DNA of 64,000 bases from Taenia hydatigena (GCA_036345935.2 JADWOT020000001.1:9780315-9844314); one strand, 5' to 3'; positions 25,471 through 39,755 are shown, counted from the first letter of the stretch. Made by a program: numbers and translations. The notes: generated by a model from the sequence alone, not told the origin.

Positions 25471-27829
25471 AAAACGGTAACACTTTTGACTTTATATTCC
25501 CGCCTCTAGGTTACAAGGATGAAAACTTTAATGACAATTATTTATTTAGGAATAATTTTCACAAGAAAACTGTATGCACGATTTAATACATAGATTCGCA
25601 TTATGAGGCCTTCTGCACTTAATAATCAGTGAGCTGTCTGTGTCCAAGCTAAAGGGAATTGATTGTATTTATGTCGACAATGAAAGCAGAGGTGGCCGCT
25701 GTTACTGAAACAAGTCGGGTGGGCATTGCAATACTACTGAGAGGAAGCGTTAACAAGTGCAACAGTCGGCGATCCAGCGCTGATGCCGAAATAACTAAGC
25801 ACCATGACGTTGATTTGAGCGCAATGACAGGTAGTTTCCAGTCAAGGCTGCTTTGCGAGTACGCGTTAAACAGTGAGTTGAAACAAATTACCACATTATG
25901 CATTGTGTATTGGATACTTCTCTGCGGGTTTGATCTGCAACTTCGACCTTCCCTTTATATCAGGCCGATTATCTAACCATAAATTAAATTCGCTTGTCCA
26001 GGCTATAGTCATTTTGATCATTTTACTCTTCCAAATGAGCTTAAGTTTTACTTTACCCTCATTCGTGCTGGCATGACGCTTTCAACACGAGCTGATCGCA
26101 ATAAACATATGAATACACAGTCTAATCCTTTACCAGATGCAAATTTGAGTTACCGAATCAGGCACTAAGCGAAAGGAACAAATGGCAGCATACAGGGACA
26201 AGCACACGTTGATTTCTTACCAGAAAGAATGGTAAGTAGGAATTCATATTTATTTATAGCGTTTTTGTGGCAAAGTTCCTCAGGTCTCCACGATTGGCTT
26301 GACGGCCCAATCGGTGCTTTTGACTACTGTAAGAAGAGTGATTCTTCAAGTAAACTTCATTTAAATGCATACATATGGGAACATTTTTTGTCCGAATTAT
26401 TATTTCAGAGAGAAGGTATAAAATACGATTGATCGCGTCATCAATGGACGAGATGCAGCACTTGCATTAAGTCGAGCATGATGTGATGTAGGACAACAAA
26501 AGGCGGGAATGTTGCTTCTCCCACTTGCACAATGAATTAAACCGACGACCTGCAAGCATCTTTAACCGCATTTCGTCTACTATGCTTGCATTTGTATTTG
26601 CTTTGATGAATTCGTCTGCATAAGAATGCTGCTTCACTTGCAGAAATGCAAAGACATGCATTTTTCTTCAAAGTCTTGCACGCGCGCACGCATAACTGCA
26701 TTTGTTGTGGGAAATATGGTAAGGTACAAAATGCTCATCCTCTACTCATTGGAATTTCGTTCCATGGAAATTCTTTATTGTAAAGACTTACACCTCAAGC
26801 ATCTCTGTTTCGTCATTTTCCCTACATATTGTCCATCTTGCTATGCAAAGCTCGATACCCTTGAAAAGGCCTCAGCACATCAACAGCGTAGGAGAAGTTG
26901 TCAACCGCACCAGCATTTCCGTTTTGCTTTGGTCTGTTTGCTGACTAACACTAAAGTGGTATTTCAATTCCACAAATTGATGCTCAAAGCAGCAAGTGCT
27001 TTCTCTGTGCCCTGTGCCTTGAAATGCTCTAATCACTCTAATGCTTTGTTAGGAAGCACATCATTGAACTTGCAGATGCTCTAGACATGTTCCCTTATGT
27101 TCACTTTGCTACATATGCATCTACACTTCATTATCCCACCTTGCATCTCAACTGTCAGTGCACTCACTTAACATTGCTCTGGTGGTCTGCAATTCAGCTG
27201 GAATATTTGCATCAGTTGCACGTTGTCCACGGTTACGGGCATCGGTGCTTCCACTTGACTTCACTAATGTGACCGATGGAGAGTTCTGTTTGATTATGAT
27301 TACGAATGTGGGTCATGAGTCATAATGCTCACCGGACTTAAGCTGATATTCTCTCATTCGAGCAGCATTTGGCGGGCTTAAGGTTAATCAACACGATGTG
27401 AAAGCGGTGTTGTTCAACACCAGAATCTACAGCAGGAGTAAACGAATCGACAACAAATTACATGCACTCATCACTCGTGTATTTTACTTGATTCAAAAGA
27501 GCATGTAACGCTGAAGAGCCAGCACAACGTCCTTTGTGCGCACACAAAGGATCGTGCGATTTTAAATCCTTTGATCACTTCAAGTTACGCGGCGGCTGCA
27601 AGACGATGCACTACAGCACTACTGTGGATCACCAGCGTCTACGTTGATGTGGCCAGTAATGTTGTCACCAATTTAGTTTACGAGAATGCCTCCATATACG
27701 GAATGGTGTTAAGCCAATATACTACAACCCGCCACGCGTCAATCACTAAAAAACTTTCCTCTTTGTTCCGAATTAAATTACCCCAAGAATAAAGGTGCAG
27801 ATCTATTCAAGTACAATTAAATAGCATTT

Positions 27830-29515
27830 ATTTTAAGCTTTTCAACACTCTACAACATGACGCCATGGACCGGCACATCGTAAGTATGCTTAAACGCGTT
27901 GAATTCTTCTCCTACTCTGCACGACTTTGAGGCAGGTCCAGCGTACTATCCCCACAAAATTGATCATCGAATTGTTTTACCGCCTGTTACACCAAATGCG
28001 CCAGTTTTGAGGCAGCCTGAAGAAAGGGGGAAAGCGGAAACCGCCTAAGAGCTCAAAAGTCCTCTCCACGCAGTCCAACTTCAAATAGGGATCTAACAGT
28101 TGCCACATCGTGTTAGTTAACGCAAATGTTTGCTTAGACGTAAGGGTATCACCTAGCGCGTTTAGGTGTTCACACTCCAGACGTTAGAAATCCAGATAAT
28201 CATGATGTAAAAAGATGCAGTCATAATCGCTCAGTTGCATCCCTTGCCCCACTGCTTCAAATCCTTCCCACCACTCACACGTGTCCAGCAGAGTAACATC
28301 TGCTGTCCCCAGAAACCGATTTCACCGGTCCGAAAAGCATAAAATATCCGACGACACATCCAAACAGAGACGAATGGGGGGAGCAGAATGTAACAATGAC
28401 AAATCACATTTGTATCGTGTGATTTTGAATGGCGGCAGTCTTGTGCAACGACACGGCGTCGTAATCACACAAATTATAGGACCTCGTACATAAGCAGGGA
28501 GCACTTCCCACGGAAGCCGACAAAAGAACCTTTCAACTCGGTCGTAATGCGCTGTTGCATTAGCCAAGATACTGCGGTGGATTCGATTTCCTTGAGCAAA
28601 AAGCATCAGGCAGAGGTACTCATCCACCCATCTCATGTAATTTAGGCTACGTTTGTTATTAGTCTCATTAAATCGGAAAAGCCATGCTCGTCTACTGCTT
28701 CTACTGATAAATTTCAGTGCCATTCGCAGAGAAAATTACTATTAAAAGGATATAGTAGAGCCTTGCAATGGACGCAGATTCAATAAGACCTACCTGAGGC
28801 ATTATTACGTAAAATCTGAAAAAAAACTGCTTGAATGAAGCCTCGTTTAGGTGACAAGGGATCACCAGCCAAGTATGATCACTTCTTTTATCTAGCCAAT
28901 TGGCTGAGCGCATTGACCAGCTACGATTCTCAAGTTCTGCTTCAAAGTGTCTGGAAGGACGTGCAGAGGTCCTGGTATCACCACATCAGAAAGTAATTTT
29001 ATCGGTCTCATTATTTTGCATAATTTGTCCTGTTTATATGACACCACAAATGATAAGCCTATCGGGGTTCGGAATGCTGAGATTGAAGCACGATTAAATT
29101 GAAACAGAGCAGCATTCTGTGACATGCGATTCAGCGGATCAGTGTGAAGAAGGCGTTATTAATGCAGTATAGAAGGCGTAGGGTGACTGAAATCATGAAC
29201 AGTTTTTCATACTTTTGGGATGCTGACTAAACCGATGAGGAGTTTACAGTGTGTGCCTTTACATTGCTTTGGAAAACAGGTGAGCCGAAACGAAACTTGT
29301 CGTCACCAAACCAGTTTGAACTAATCTGACGGTAATTTGCACTAACATCCGACGTTGTGGGCGGTTCAACCAGCTGCACACGTACGCAACAGAAACACTG
29401 TGACGGGGACACTGCCACCCGCCCTCGGTGAAATATACAAGCCATTAACGGGCAGTCTTCAAGGTGGGACTAGGAAGTATTAGTGGCACCTTAGCAATTA
29501 AAACAATCTAAGCAT
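27830..29515 (-). repeat. 2-kb gene-bearing duplicated unit, copy 3
   Basis: This is the most diverged copy of the unit at 12,480-14,530. Collinear landmarks run from near 27,860 (the ATGGAC...GGC block before the gene end) to near 29,500 (the GCAGTCTTCAAGGTGG block matching 14,440). Orientation is the same as in copies 1 and 2. Confidence 0.7.
27880..28915 (-). pseudogene. F-box-family-like gene, copy 3, with two nonsense codons
   Basis: The minus strand keeps the reading frame of copy 2 over most of its length. It shares ITTPCRCTRLPPFKITRYKC, then GMQLSDYDC, LTSKQTF, LDCVERTFELLGGFRF and RIWCNRR. Two in-frame stops break it, one just after ILCFSDR (28,322) and one after HHDYLDF. The upstream exon ends FFFRFYVIMPQ at a clean CAG/GTAGGT donor near 28,796, at the same place as in copy 2. 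No frameshift is needed to align the body of the gene, so inactivation looks recent compared with copy 1. Confidence 0.6.
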
Positions 29516-32259
29516 GACTATATCGTGGTGATTGTGTAATAATGGGGATAAGGAATGAACAGGAGTAAAGCAATGGCTAATCGACGCGTTTCGTCTAATT
29601 TATCGTCTCCCAGGATTCGCTCTACTACTGCTGTTATCATTTAATCTGGCTCGTCGACCGCAGAATAGGGTGAATGAAATGTGCAACGAGGCTTGGACCG
29701 AAAAAGAGCAATCTAATAAGTTTCTTTATTATCAGCCACGAAGTTGAGCAAATGGAAACACTCTCTGTCATCTGTTTGCAGCGTTTCAGTTTCCCTTTTA
29801 CTCCTCAATTGGATTACGTGATTTCGTAAAATTTTCTTCATAAAACCTTGTGTAGCGGGTGCGCCGTTTTCCTCTTCCTCCTCGATCTTCAGAATACCAG
29901 ACTGGTTAAATAAGGACAGGATGCGCCCCAGATCTAAATCTCAATCACCTCGTTTCGAGAATTCAGCGCAAGATTTTGGCAGTCTGACAGGAGTGCGGTT
30001 GTTACAGTTTTACCCGCCCTTTGCTCTGTAGAGTTGTGCGTATGTCTTTGAACCGTAAGGTCTTGCATGGTTAAGCAAAAGAGTCGGCTAAAGAAATTAC
30101 GTTCTTGATTGCTATCAGCCGAATAACGCACGCTCCACAGACAAATCTGGTTCCTTTTGATGATTCGTGTATACATGAGTTTAGTTTCAGCCACTTTCAT
30201 AAGCAGTCTATCATGTCGAGATTGCATTGGTGAAGAGATGGCAGAGGACCTATGGTATTATTGTCTACTCTTTCCACTGGGACCCCTTCATGTGTAGGCT
30301 GGAACGATGCGATCACTGTGATTTCAGGCCTTCTAAAAGTGCCTTAAGTGTTGCAGCTTTGGCATCACCCACTTGGTCCACCTACTCGTGTAGCTCTCTT
30401 AAAGAACTGTTTGCACCAATGGCTATGATGCCGTTAGGCACAGAGGAGATCTGACGCCTTCATAATATCATCCAACTTCATCCTCCAGGGAAGGTTTTAT
30501 CCATCGGTGGCATACCCATCTCACTTTCTAGACCAGTTCATACCTTTGGCTGTGTGTTGTCAGTAAGAAGGCAGAAGGAAGCTCTCGTGCACCAGAAGCG
30601 TGCAGAGGTTGGTACTCCGCGTCCTCTTTTGGCGATATTTAATGCATTTGCAGTGCAACATCATCCCATTCTGTTGAGACTGGTCTACTAGATGGCAGGG
30701 CGTCTGCATCACTATGCGGGGCTCTATCCTAACAAATAATGATCAACACTGTCGTGGAGCAGTCTTAGCTTCCTACCCATCCATTATGGCCATTGATAAA
30801 AGAGGTTTGCCAAATAATGGTCACGCGTTTGACAATCAGTCCCACACTTCTGCATAACAAGAATGTCCTTTCACTTAATAGAGACGAATTCCACCATCTA
30901 GTGGGGAGACTTGCAGTGGTTGATTGAATTCACTCCGACTGTCATTGTACTACACATTGATGCAACGTCTGTGGACTTCCCTCTGGCCACCTTCACCGTT
31001 CTGCATTGGCGGATTGGAACAGAGTCCTGCCCCAATCCGCAAACACACACAAGAACTATTCGCCGCAAATTGTGGTTAAATAGCGTCACCAGTGCAACTC
31101 ATTACCGCCCTCCACTTTCGTTGGCATCTAGCGCGACGAAGCATTTGTAAAAGTGAAATTTTGCACTGAGCCCAAAACAATGCTCTTTGAGAGCAATGAA
31201 ATGAACTGCCTTGAGTGTTGTTGATAGTCCCGTTCTGCCAGACATTGTAAACCTCTTGTGTGGAAAGCATAACAGTGCTCAGTGATCAGAGCACCTCTGT
31301 CACAATTACACAGATGTGTAAAAGGCGTCCTCTTTGTTTGCTATCCGCAACCCTCCCAGAGAGCTTTTAAGAACAGACACAGAATTGCATAACTTCCATC
31401 TGTCCCTCATTCCTTCTGCTGACACTTCATTTCTCTATGGCCAAACCATGATCGAATTGCGCAAAAAAATGGAGACTTAACTATACGTGAAGAATGTGAT
31501 AACGCAATGAAGTGGCCGACTGTCGCACTCCTGATAATCATCCAAACCACCACTGCTTGTGCTACCACCTTTGACCTGATTCTGCACACATAAAGAGGAA
31601 TGGAGATACCGAATATGGCAAAAATATTATTTGAAATTGCACAATAAACAGGACGACATCGATGACGCCTGCGAATCGCAAGCAGGGTTGTTCATTACTA
31701 CTACATGGTGCGTGCGTCTGTGAGTTGCCCAAATCCTATTCATTCCTCTAGGTGAAGAGAGTTGTAAATACTCTGAGTGCTTGGGCACCTCGATCTCCTC
31801 GATCCAAGTTATGCCGTTGCTTGCCTCCTTATGGTGGATGCCTTCCCACAGCAGTCGCAGGTGGTATTCGTTTCCACCCTACAGTAATAAGAAAAGCCAA
31901 TGAGTCATCAAGACTAGAAGTGGCAAAGGAGCGCAAATAGGCTGTTTCCTGTTCACACTTCCTTGCAAAGGCCGACCATCCCGATAAGCCCTACACGATG
32001 AGAAGAGGCTGCGTCACTTTGTACAGTCCATGTCTACAGAGGGTCCCGTAAAGCACCTTTTGTTTCGTTTTATCAACATCCCAACGAGTGCATCACACAG
32101 AATGCAAACACGACTTCCAAAAAGATTAAAAGGACAGATCTGAACAACAGCATACACGCTTCATGCAGGTGTGGTGGCAAGTGGAAAGAGGATAAGGTAA
32201 CTTTTGCATTGAATAAATTGTGAGTTTGCTAAATGGCTAGGAATTCAAAGAGCACAAAA
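29516..32259. other. Intergenic stretch before the satellite, no supported gene
   Basis: No gene, RNA or repeat recognised. Short open frames (up to about 97 codons near 29,934-30,227 minus) match no family I know. Confidence 0.5.
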
Positions 32260-35200
32260 TTCGCGGTACCGTGTAAAATGAAAATACCAAATTAAATTCA
32301 TAGCGAACGATATTCACCGTCACGTGTGCGAAAAAAAATAAAAAATTATATGCAGAGAAAGCAAAATTCACCGCCTTCAGTAACAAAAACTAGCAAATTA
32401 CATTGAAAAAGGAAAAATTCGCATATTTGTGCCGATCAATACTACAAAATTCCATTCAAAGAGAGCAAAATTCGCCATCTCGAGTCGATTAATACTACGA
32501 AATTCCATTCAAAGCAAGCAAAATTCCCCATCTCGTGTCGATCAACACTACAAAATTCCATTAAAAAAAGGAAAATTTGACATTTCATGTCAAACAATAC
32601 TACAAAGCTCCATTCAAAGCGAGCGAAATTCGTCATCTTATATCGATCGACACTCTAAAATTCCATTGAAAAAGAGCAAAATTCGACATTTCATGTCCAT
32701 CAATACTACAAAGCTCCATTCAAAGCGAGCAAAATTCGCCATCTCGTGTCGATCAACACTACAAAATTATATTCAAAGCGAGCAAAATTCGCCATCTCGT
32801 GTGAATCAACACTACAAAATTATATTCAAAGCGAGCGAAATTCGCCATCTCGTGTCGATCAAAACTACAAAATTCCATTCAAAGAGAGCAAAATTCGACA
32901 CTCATGTCGATCAATACTACAAAATTCGATTCAAACAGCAAAATTCGCCATCTCATGTCGATCATTACTACAAAATTGCATTCAGAGAGAGCAAAATTCA
33001 ACACTCAAGTCGATCAATACTACAAAATTCGATTCAAACAGAGCAAAATTCGCCATCTCATGTTGATCAATACTACAAAATTCCATTCAAACAGAGCAAA
33101 ATTCGCCATCTCATGTCAATCAATACTACAAAATTCAAAGAGAGCAAAATTCGCCACCGCATGTCGATCAATTACTACAAAATTGCATTCAAAGAGAGCA
33201 AAATTCGACACTCATGTCGATCAAAAACTACAAAAATCCATTCAAACAGAGCGAAATTCGCCATCTCGTGTCGCTGAATACTGCAAAATTCCATTTAAAA
33301 AGAGCAAAATTCGCCATCGCATGTCGATCAATACTACAAAATTCGATTCAAACAGAACGAAATTCGCCATCTCATGTCGATCATTACTACAAAATTGCAT
33401 TCAAAGAGAGCAAAATTCGACACTCAAGTCGATCAATACTACAAAATTCGATTCAAACAGAGCAAAATTCGCCATCTCATGTTGATCAATACTACAAAAT
33501 TCCATTCAAACAGAGCAAAATTCGCCATCTCATGTCAATCAATACTACAAATTCCATTCAAAGAGAGCAAAATTCGCCACCGCATGTCGATCAATACTAC
33601 AAAATTGCATTCAAAGAGAGCAAAATTCGACACTCATGTCGATCAAAACTACAAAAATCCATTCAAACAGAGCGAAATTCGCCATCTCGTGTCGCTGAAT
33701 ACTGCAAAATTCCATTTAAAAAGAGCGAAATTCGCCATCTCGTGTCGATCAACACTACAAATTTCCATTCAAACAGAGCAAGATTCGCCATCTCATGTCG
33801 ATCAATACTACAAAAATCCATTCAAACAGAGCGAAATTCGCCATCTCGTGTCGCTGAATACTGCAAAATTCCATTTAAAAAGAGCAAAATTCGCCATCTC
33901 GTGTCGATCAACACTACAAAATTCCATTCAAAGAGAGCAAAATTCGCCATCTCGAGTCGATTAATACTACGAAATTCCATTCAAAGCAAGCAAAATTCCC
34001 CATCTCGTGTCGATCAACACTACAAAATTCCATTAAAAAAAGGAAAATTTGACATTTCATGTCGAACAATACTACAAAGCTCCATTCAAAGCGAGCGAAA
34101 TTCGTCATCTTATATCGATCGACACTCTAAAATTCCATTGAAAAAGAGCAAAATTCGACATTTCATGTCCATCAATACTACAAAGCTCCATTCAAAGCGA
34201 GCGAAATTCGTCATCTTATGTCGATCGAAACTACAAAATTATATTCAAAGCGAGCAAAATTCGCCATCTCGTGTGAATCAACACTACAAAATTATATTCA
34301 AAGCGAGCGAAATTCGCCATCTCGTGTCGATCAAAACTACAAAATTCCATTCAAACAAAGCAAAATTCGCAATCTCGTGTCGATTGATACTAAAACATTC
34401 CATTCAAAGAGAGCAAAATTCGCCATTTCTTCTCGATCAATACAGCAAAATTCCATTAAAGCAGAGCGAAATTCGCCAGCTCGTGTCGATTGATACTATA
34501 ACATTCCATTCAAACAGAGCAAAATTCGCCATCTCATGTTGATCAATACTACAAAATTCCATTCAAACAGAGCAAAATTCGCCATCTCATGTCAATCAAT
34601 ACTACAAATTCCATTCAAAGAGAGCAAAATTCGCCACCGCATGTCGATCAATACTACAAAATTGCATTCAAAGAGAGCAAAATTCGACACTCATGTCGAT
34701 CAAAACTACAAAAATCCATTCAAACAGAGCGAAATTCGCCATCTCGTGTCGCTGAATACTGCAAAATTCCATTTAAAAAGAGCAAAATTCGCCATCGCAT
34801 GTCGATCAATACTACAAAATTCGATTCAAACAGAACGAAATTCGCCATCTCATGTCGATCAATGCTACAAAAATCCATTCAAAGCGAGCAAAATTCGAAA
34901 TCTCGTGTCGCTCATTAGTGCAAAATTCCATTCAAACGGAGCGAAATTCGCCATCTCGTGTCGATCAACACTACAAAATTCCATTCAAAGACAGCAAAAT
35001 TCGCCATTTCATGTCGATCAATACTACAAAATTACATTCAGAGAGAGCAAAATTCGACACTTATGCCGATCAATACTACAAAATTCCATTCAAACAGAGC
35101 AAAATTCGCCATCTCATGTCAATCAATACTACAAAATTCCATTCAGAGAGAGCAAAATTCGCCATCTCTTCTCGATCAATACTACAAAATTCGATTCAAA

Positions 35201-38200
35201 CAGAGCAAAATTCGCCATCTCATGTCAATCAATACTACAAAATTCCATTCAGAGAGAGCAAAATTCGCCATCACATGTCGATCAATACTACAAAATTCCA
35301 TTCAAAGACAGCAAAATTCGCCATCTCATGTCAATCAATACTACAAAATTCCATTCAGAGAGAGCAAAATTCGCCATCACATGTCGATCAATACTACAAA
35401 ATTCCATTCAAACAGAGCAAGATTCGCCATCTCATGTCGATCAATACTACAAAAATCCATTCAAACAGAGCGAAATTCGCCATCTCGTGTCGCTGAATAC
35501 TGCAAAATTCCATTTAAAAAGAGCAAAATTCGCCATCGCATGTCGATCAATACTACAAAATTCGATTCAAACAGAACGAAATTCGCCATCTCATGTCGAT
35601 CAATACTACAAAATTCCATTCAAAGCGAGCAAAATTCGAAATCTCGTGTCGCTCATTAGTGCAAAATTCCATTCAAACAGAGCGAAATTCGCCATCTCGT
35701 GTCGATCAACACTACAAAATTCCATTCAAAGACAGCCAAATTCGCCATTTCATGTCGATCAATACTACAAAATTACATTCAAAGAGAGCAAAATTCGATA
35801 CTCATGTCGATCAATACTACAAAATTCCATTCAAACAGAGCAAAATTCGCCATCTCATGTCAATCAATACTACAAAATTCCATTCAGAGAGAGCAAAATT
35901 CGCCATCACATGTAGATCAATACTACAAAAATCCATTCAAACAGAGCGAAATTCGCCATCTCGTGTCGCTGAATACTGCAAAATTCCATTTAAAAAGAGC
36001 AAAATTCGCCATCTCGTGTCGATCAACACTACAAAATTCCATTCAAAGACAGCAAAATTCGCCATCTCATGTCGATCAATACTACAAAATTCGATTCAAA
36101 CAGCAAAATTCGCCATCTCATGTCGATCATTACTACAAAATTCGACTCAAACAGAACGAAATTCGCAATCTCATGTCGATCAATACTACAAAATTCCATT
36201 CAACGCGAGCGAAATTTGCCATCTCGTGTCAAACAATACTACAAATTCCATTCAAAGAGAGCAAAATTCGTCACCGCATGTCGATCAATACTACAAAATT
36301 GCATTCAAAGAGAGAAAAATTCGACACTCATGTCGATCAAAACTACAAATTTTCATTCAAACAGAGCGAAATTCGAAATCTCGTGTCGCTCATTACTGCA
36401 AAATTCCATTCCAAGAGAGCAAAATTCGCCATCTCGTGTCGATCAACACTACAAAATTTTATTCAAAGACAGCGAAATTCGCCATCTCGTGTCGATCAAC
36501 ACTACAAAATTCCATTAAAAAAAGGAAAATTTGACATTTCATGTCGAACAATACTACAAAGCTCCATTCAAAGCGAGCGAAATTCGTCATCTTATATCGA
36601 TCGACACTCTAAAATTCCATTGAAAAAGAGCAAAATTCGACATTTCATGTCCATCAATACTACAAAGCTCCATTCAAAGCGAGCGAAATTCGTCATCTTA
36701 TGTCGATCGAAACTACAAAATTATATTCAAAGCGAGCAAAATTCGCCATCTCGTGTGAATCAACACTACAAAATTATATTCAAAGCGAGCGAAATTCGCC
36801 ATCTCGTGTCGATCAAAACTACAAAATTCCATTCAAACAGAGCAAAATTCGCCATCTCGTGTCGATTGATACTAAAACATTCCATTCAAAGAGAGCAAAA
36901 TTCGCCATTTCTTCTCGATAAATACTGCAAAATTCCATTAAAACAGAGCAAAATTCGCCATCTCGTGTCGATCAACACTACAAAATGCCATTCAACGCGA
37001 GCGAAATTCGAAATCACGTATCGATCAACACTGCAAAATTCCGTTCAAAGAGAGCAAAATTCGCCATCTCATGTCGATTGATACTATAACATTCCATTCA
37101 AAGAGAGCAAAATTCGCCATCTCTTCTCGATCAAAATTCGATTCAAACAGCAAAATTCGCCATCTCATGTCGATCATTACTACAAAATTGCATTCAAAGA
37201 GAGCAAAATTCGACACTCAAGTCGATCAATACTACAAAATTCGATTCAAACAGAGCAAAATTCGCCATCTCATGTTGATCAATACTACAAAATTCCATTC
37301 AAACAGAGCAAAATTCGCCATCTCATGTCAATCAATACTACAAATTCCATTCAAAGAGAGCAAAATTCGCCACCGCATGTCGATCAATACTACAAAATTG
37401 CATTCAAAGAGAGCAAAATTCGACACTCATGTCAATCAAAACTACAAAAATCCATTCAAACAGAGCGAAATTCGCCATCTCGTGTCGCTGAATACTGCAA
37501 AATTCCATTTAAAAAGAGCAAAATTCGCCATCGCATGTCGATCAATACTACAAAATTCGATTCAAACAGAACGAAATTCGCCATCTCATGTCGATCAATA
37601 CTACAAAATTCCATTCAAAGCGAGCAAAATTCGAAATCTCGTGTCGCTCATTAGTGCAAAATTCCATTCAAACAGAGCGAAATTCGCCATCTCGTGTCGA
37701 TCAACACTACAAATTTCCATTCAAAGACAGCAAAATTCGCCATTTCATGTCGATTAATACTACAAAATTACATTCAAAGAGAGCAAAATTCGCCACCTCG
37801 TGTCGATAAATACTACAAAATTCCATTCACAGAGAGCAAAATTCGCCATCTCGTGTCGATCAATACTGCAAAATTTCATTCAAAGAGAGCAAAATTCGCC
37901 ATCTCGCGTCGATCAATACTACAAAATTCCATTCAAACAGAACGAAATTCGCCATCTCATGTCAATCAATACTACAAAATTTCATTCAAACAGAGCAAAA
38001 TTCGCCATCTCATGTCGATCAATACTACAAAATTCCATTCAAACAGAGCAAAATTCGCCATCTCATGTCGATCAATACTACAAAATTCCATTCAAACAGA
38101 GCAAAATTCGCCATCTCATGTCAATCAATACTACAAATTCCATTCAAAGAGAGCAAAATTCGCCATCTCATGTCGATCAATACTACAAAATTCCATTCAA

Positions 38201-38715
38201 ACAGAGCAAAATTCGCCATCTCATGTCGATCAATACTACAAATTTTCATTCAAACAGAGCGAAATTCGAAATCTCGTGTCGCTCATTACTGCAAAATTCC
38301 ATTCCAAGAGAGCAAAATTCGCCATCTCATGTCGATCAATACTACAAAATTCCATTCAAACAGAGCAAAATTCGCCATCTCATGTCGATCAATACTACAA
38401 AATTCCATTCAAACAGGGCGAAATTCGCCATCTCATGTCGATCAGTACTGCAAAATTCCATTCAAAGAGAGTAAATATCGACACTCGTGTCGATTGATAT
38501 TGAAATATTTCATTTAAAGAGAGCAAATATCGCCGTCTCATGTCGATCAATACTACAAAATTCCGTTTAAAGAGAGCAAAATTCGCCTCCACGCGTCGAT
38601 TTATACTTCAAACTTCCATTCAATAAGAGCAAATATCGCTGTCTTAGGTCAATGAGTACTACAAAATTCCATAGAAGTCGAGCAAAATATGCCGTCTCCT
38701 ATCGACAATATCAGA
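32260..38715 (+). repeat. Tandem satellite array of a 53-bp monomer
   Basis: The typical monomer is 53 bases: ATCAATACTACAAAATTCC, ATTCAAACAGAGCAAAATT, then CGCCATCTCATGTCG. About 118 copies fill the array. Common variants change the middle (AAAGAGAGC, AAAGCGAGC, TTTAAAAAGAGC) or the end (CGACACTCATGTCG, CGCCACCGCATGTCG). Some copies lack a few bases at ACAAATTCC. The first 170 bases and the last 250 bases hold increasingly degenerate copies, so the edges are worn and not sharp. None of the three forward frames of the common monomer contains a stop. Because 53 is not a multiple of three, each frame cycles through all three, giving apparent proteins of up to 460 codons with a 53-residue period. 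I treat those as by-products of the repeat. Confidence 0.97.
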
Positions 38716-39755
38716 ATGTGATGATTCTTTTTTGGAAGCGAAAATCATGTTCATATGCAGAAAATATCCCAGATCTCCAACCAACATAGCCACTTTTGTT
38801 ACAGCATTGACACGCTGTTTCTGGTGGCATTTGATTCACCCAGGAAAAAATCAAAGCTCCACATAAAAAACCCTAATAATTATCGTAACACCATAAAGCA
38901 CCCTCAAATGGCATGCCCGGTGATTCGGTGTACAGATTCTTGCCCACAAATTATTGGGAAATTCGACTCCCCCGCTTTTCGTCATGATTTGAAAGAGACT
39001 TAAAGCGGCCAAGACCTGTAGACACCGTCCCGGTTTAAAATGTGCTTAGGCTGAATAGGCGTACTTCACATTAGCATTTAACCAAGTAAGTTACTCGAAT
39101 TCGAGTATTTAACTACGAGCATTACACAAACCATGAATGCAGCAAGCCTCAAAAGTCGATAGCCACGATTTCATGTGAGTAATATAGGTTCACTTGCACG
39201 CATGCATTAAATAAATCAAAAGCTTTTAAAACCGACACTAACATACCTCAACTCATTAGAGCAACGACTGAGCCAAAGCCCACCATTTCATATATGCCGC
39301 TGAGCACTTTGAAAGGGTACTAAGGATGAAAAAAAGGAAATGAGGGTGACGAATATTCTTGTTGATTGTTAGAATCCAAATGTGAAAACATAATCCCTAT
39401 TTATTTAAAAACTGAGCAAAATTTTTGACAAGTGCAATTTTTGTAAGGCATTTGTACGAGACTTTGAATGTAATTTTGGTCCAAATGATTTTTTATTATA
39501 CGGACTAGTTAATAGTAAGTCCTCCGCCAGATTTTCCACTATTGTATATTAATTGATGCACATTTTTTTAATTTACTCACACCTTATCTTTAATTGCATT
39601 AATCGAAAGTGATATAATCATGTGGTATTTATGTTTATTTAAACATACCATTTGGACGAGAGGTACGAACGCAATGTGAATCTCTCGATGCAAATATAGG
39701 CCGTCACACAGTCCCCTATTAATATGCTACTGTTTTACGGCCTTGCATCGAAGAG
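38716..39755. other. AT-rich spacer after the satellite
   Basis: No gene seen. The sequence is AT-rich, especially at about 39,380-39,660, and may contain the promoter of the gene starting at 39,756, though I see no TATA box that I would trust. Confidence 0.4.

Larger units (their letters stand above)
17372..27829. other. Long intergenic stretch with a few unproven exon-like segments
   Basis: No gene is firmly supported in these 10 kb. Segments with protein-like composition are listed separately (19,230-19,746; 21,959-22,192; 24,925-25,470, all minus). A minus frame at 22,963-23,388 (141 codons) and a plus frame at 26,626-27,084 (152 codons) are long but match nothing I recognise and lack convincing splice or start context. 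There is a short GAA/GAG-rich run near 22,427-22,445. Confidence 0.45.

Noticed and set aside
26626..27084. A 152-codon plus-strand open frame
   Set aside because: Cysteine- and histidine-rich appearance comes from base composition; no domain, no splice context and no similarity I recognise.
32429..38497. Long plus-strand reading frames of up to 460 codons
   Set aside because: They occur in all three forward frames at once and follow exactly from a stop-free 53-bp tandem repeat; there is no start, splice or domain evidence.
32260..38715. CRISPR-like array
   Set aside because: The units are directly adjacent 53-bp monomers without unique spacers, in an evident eukaryotic sequence.
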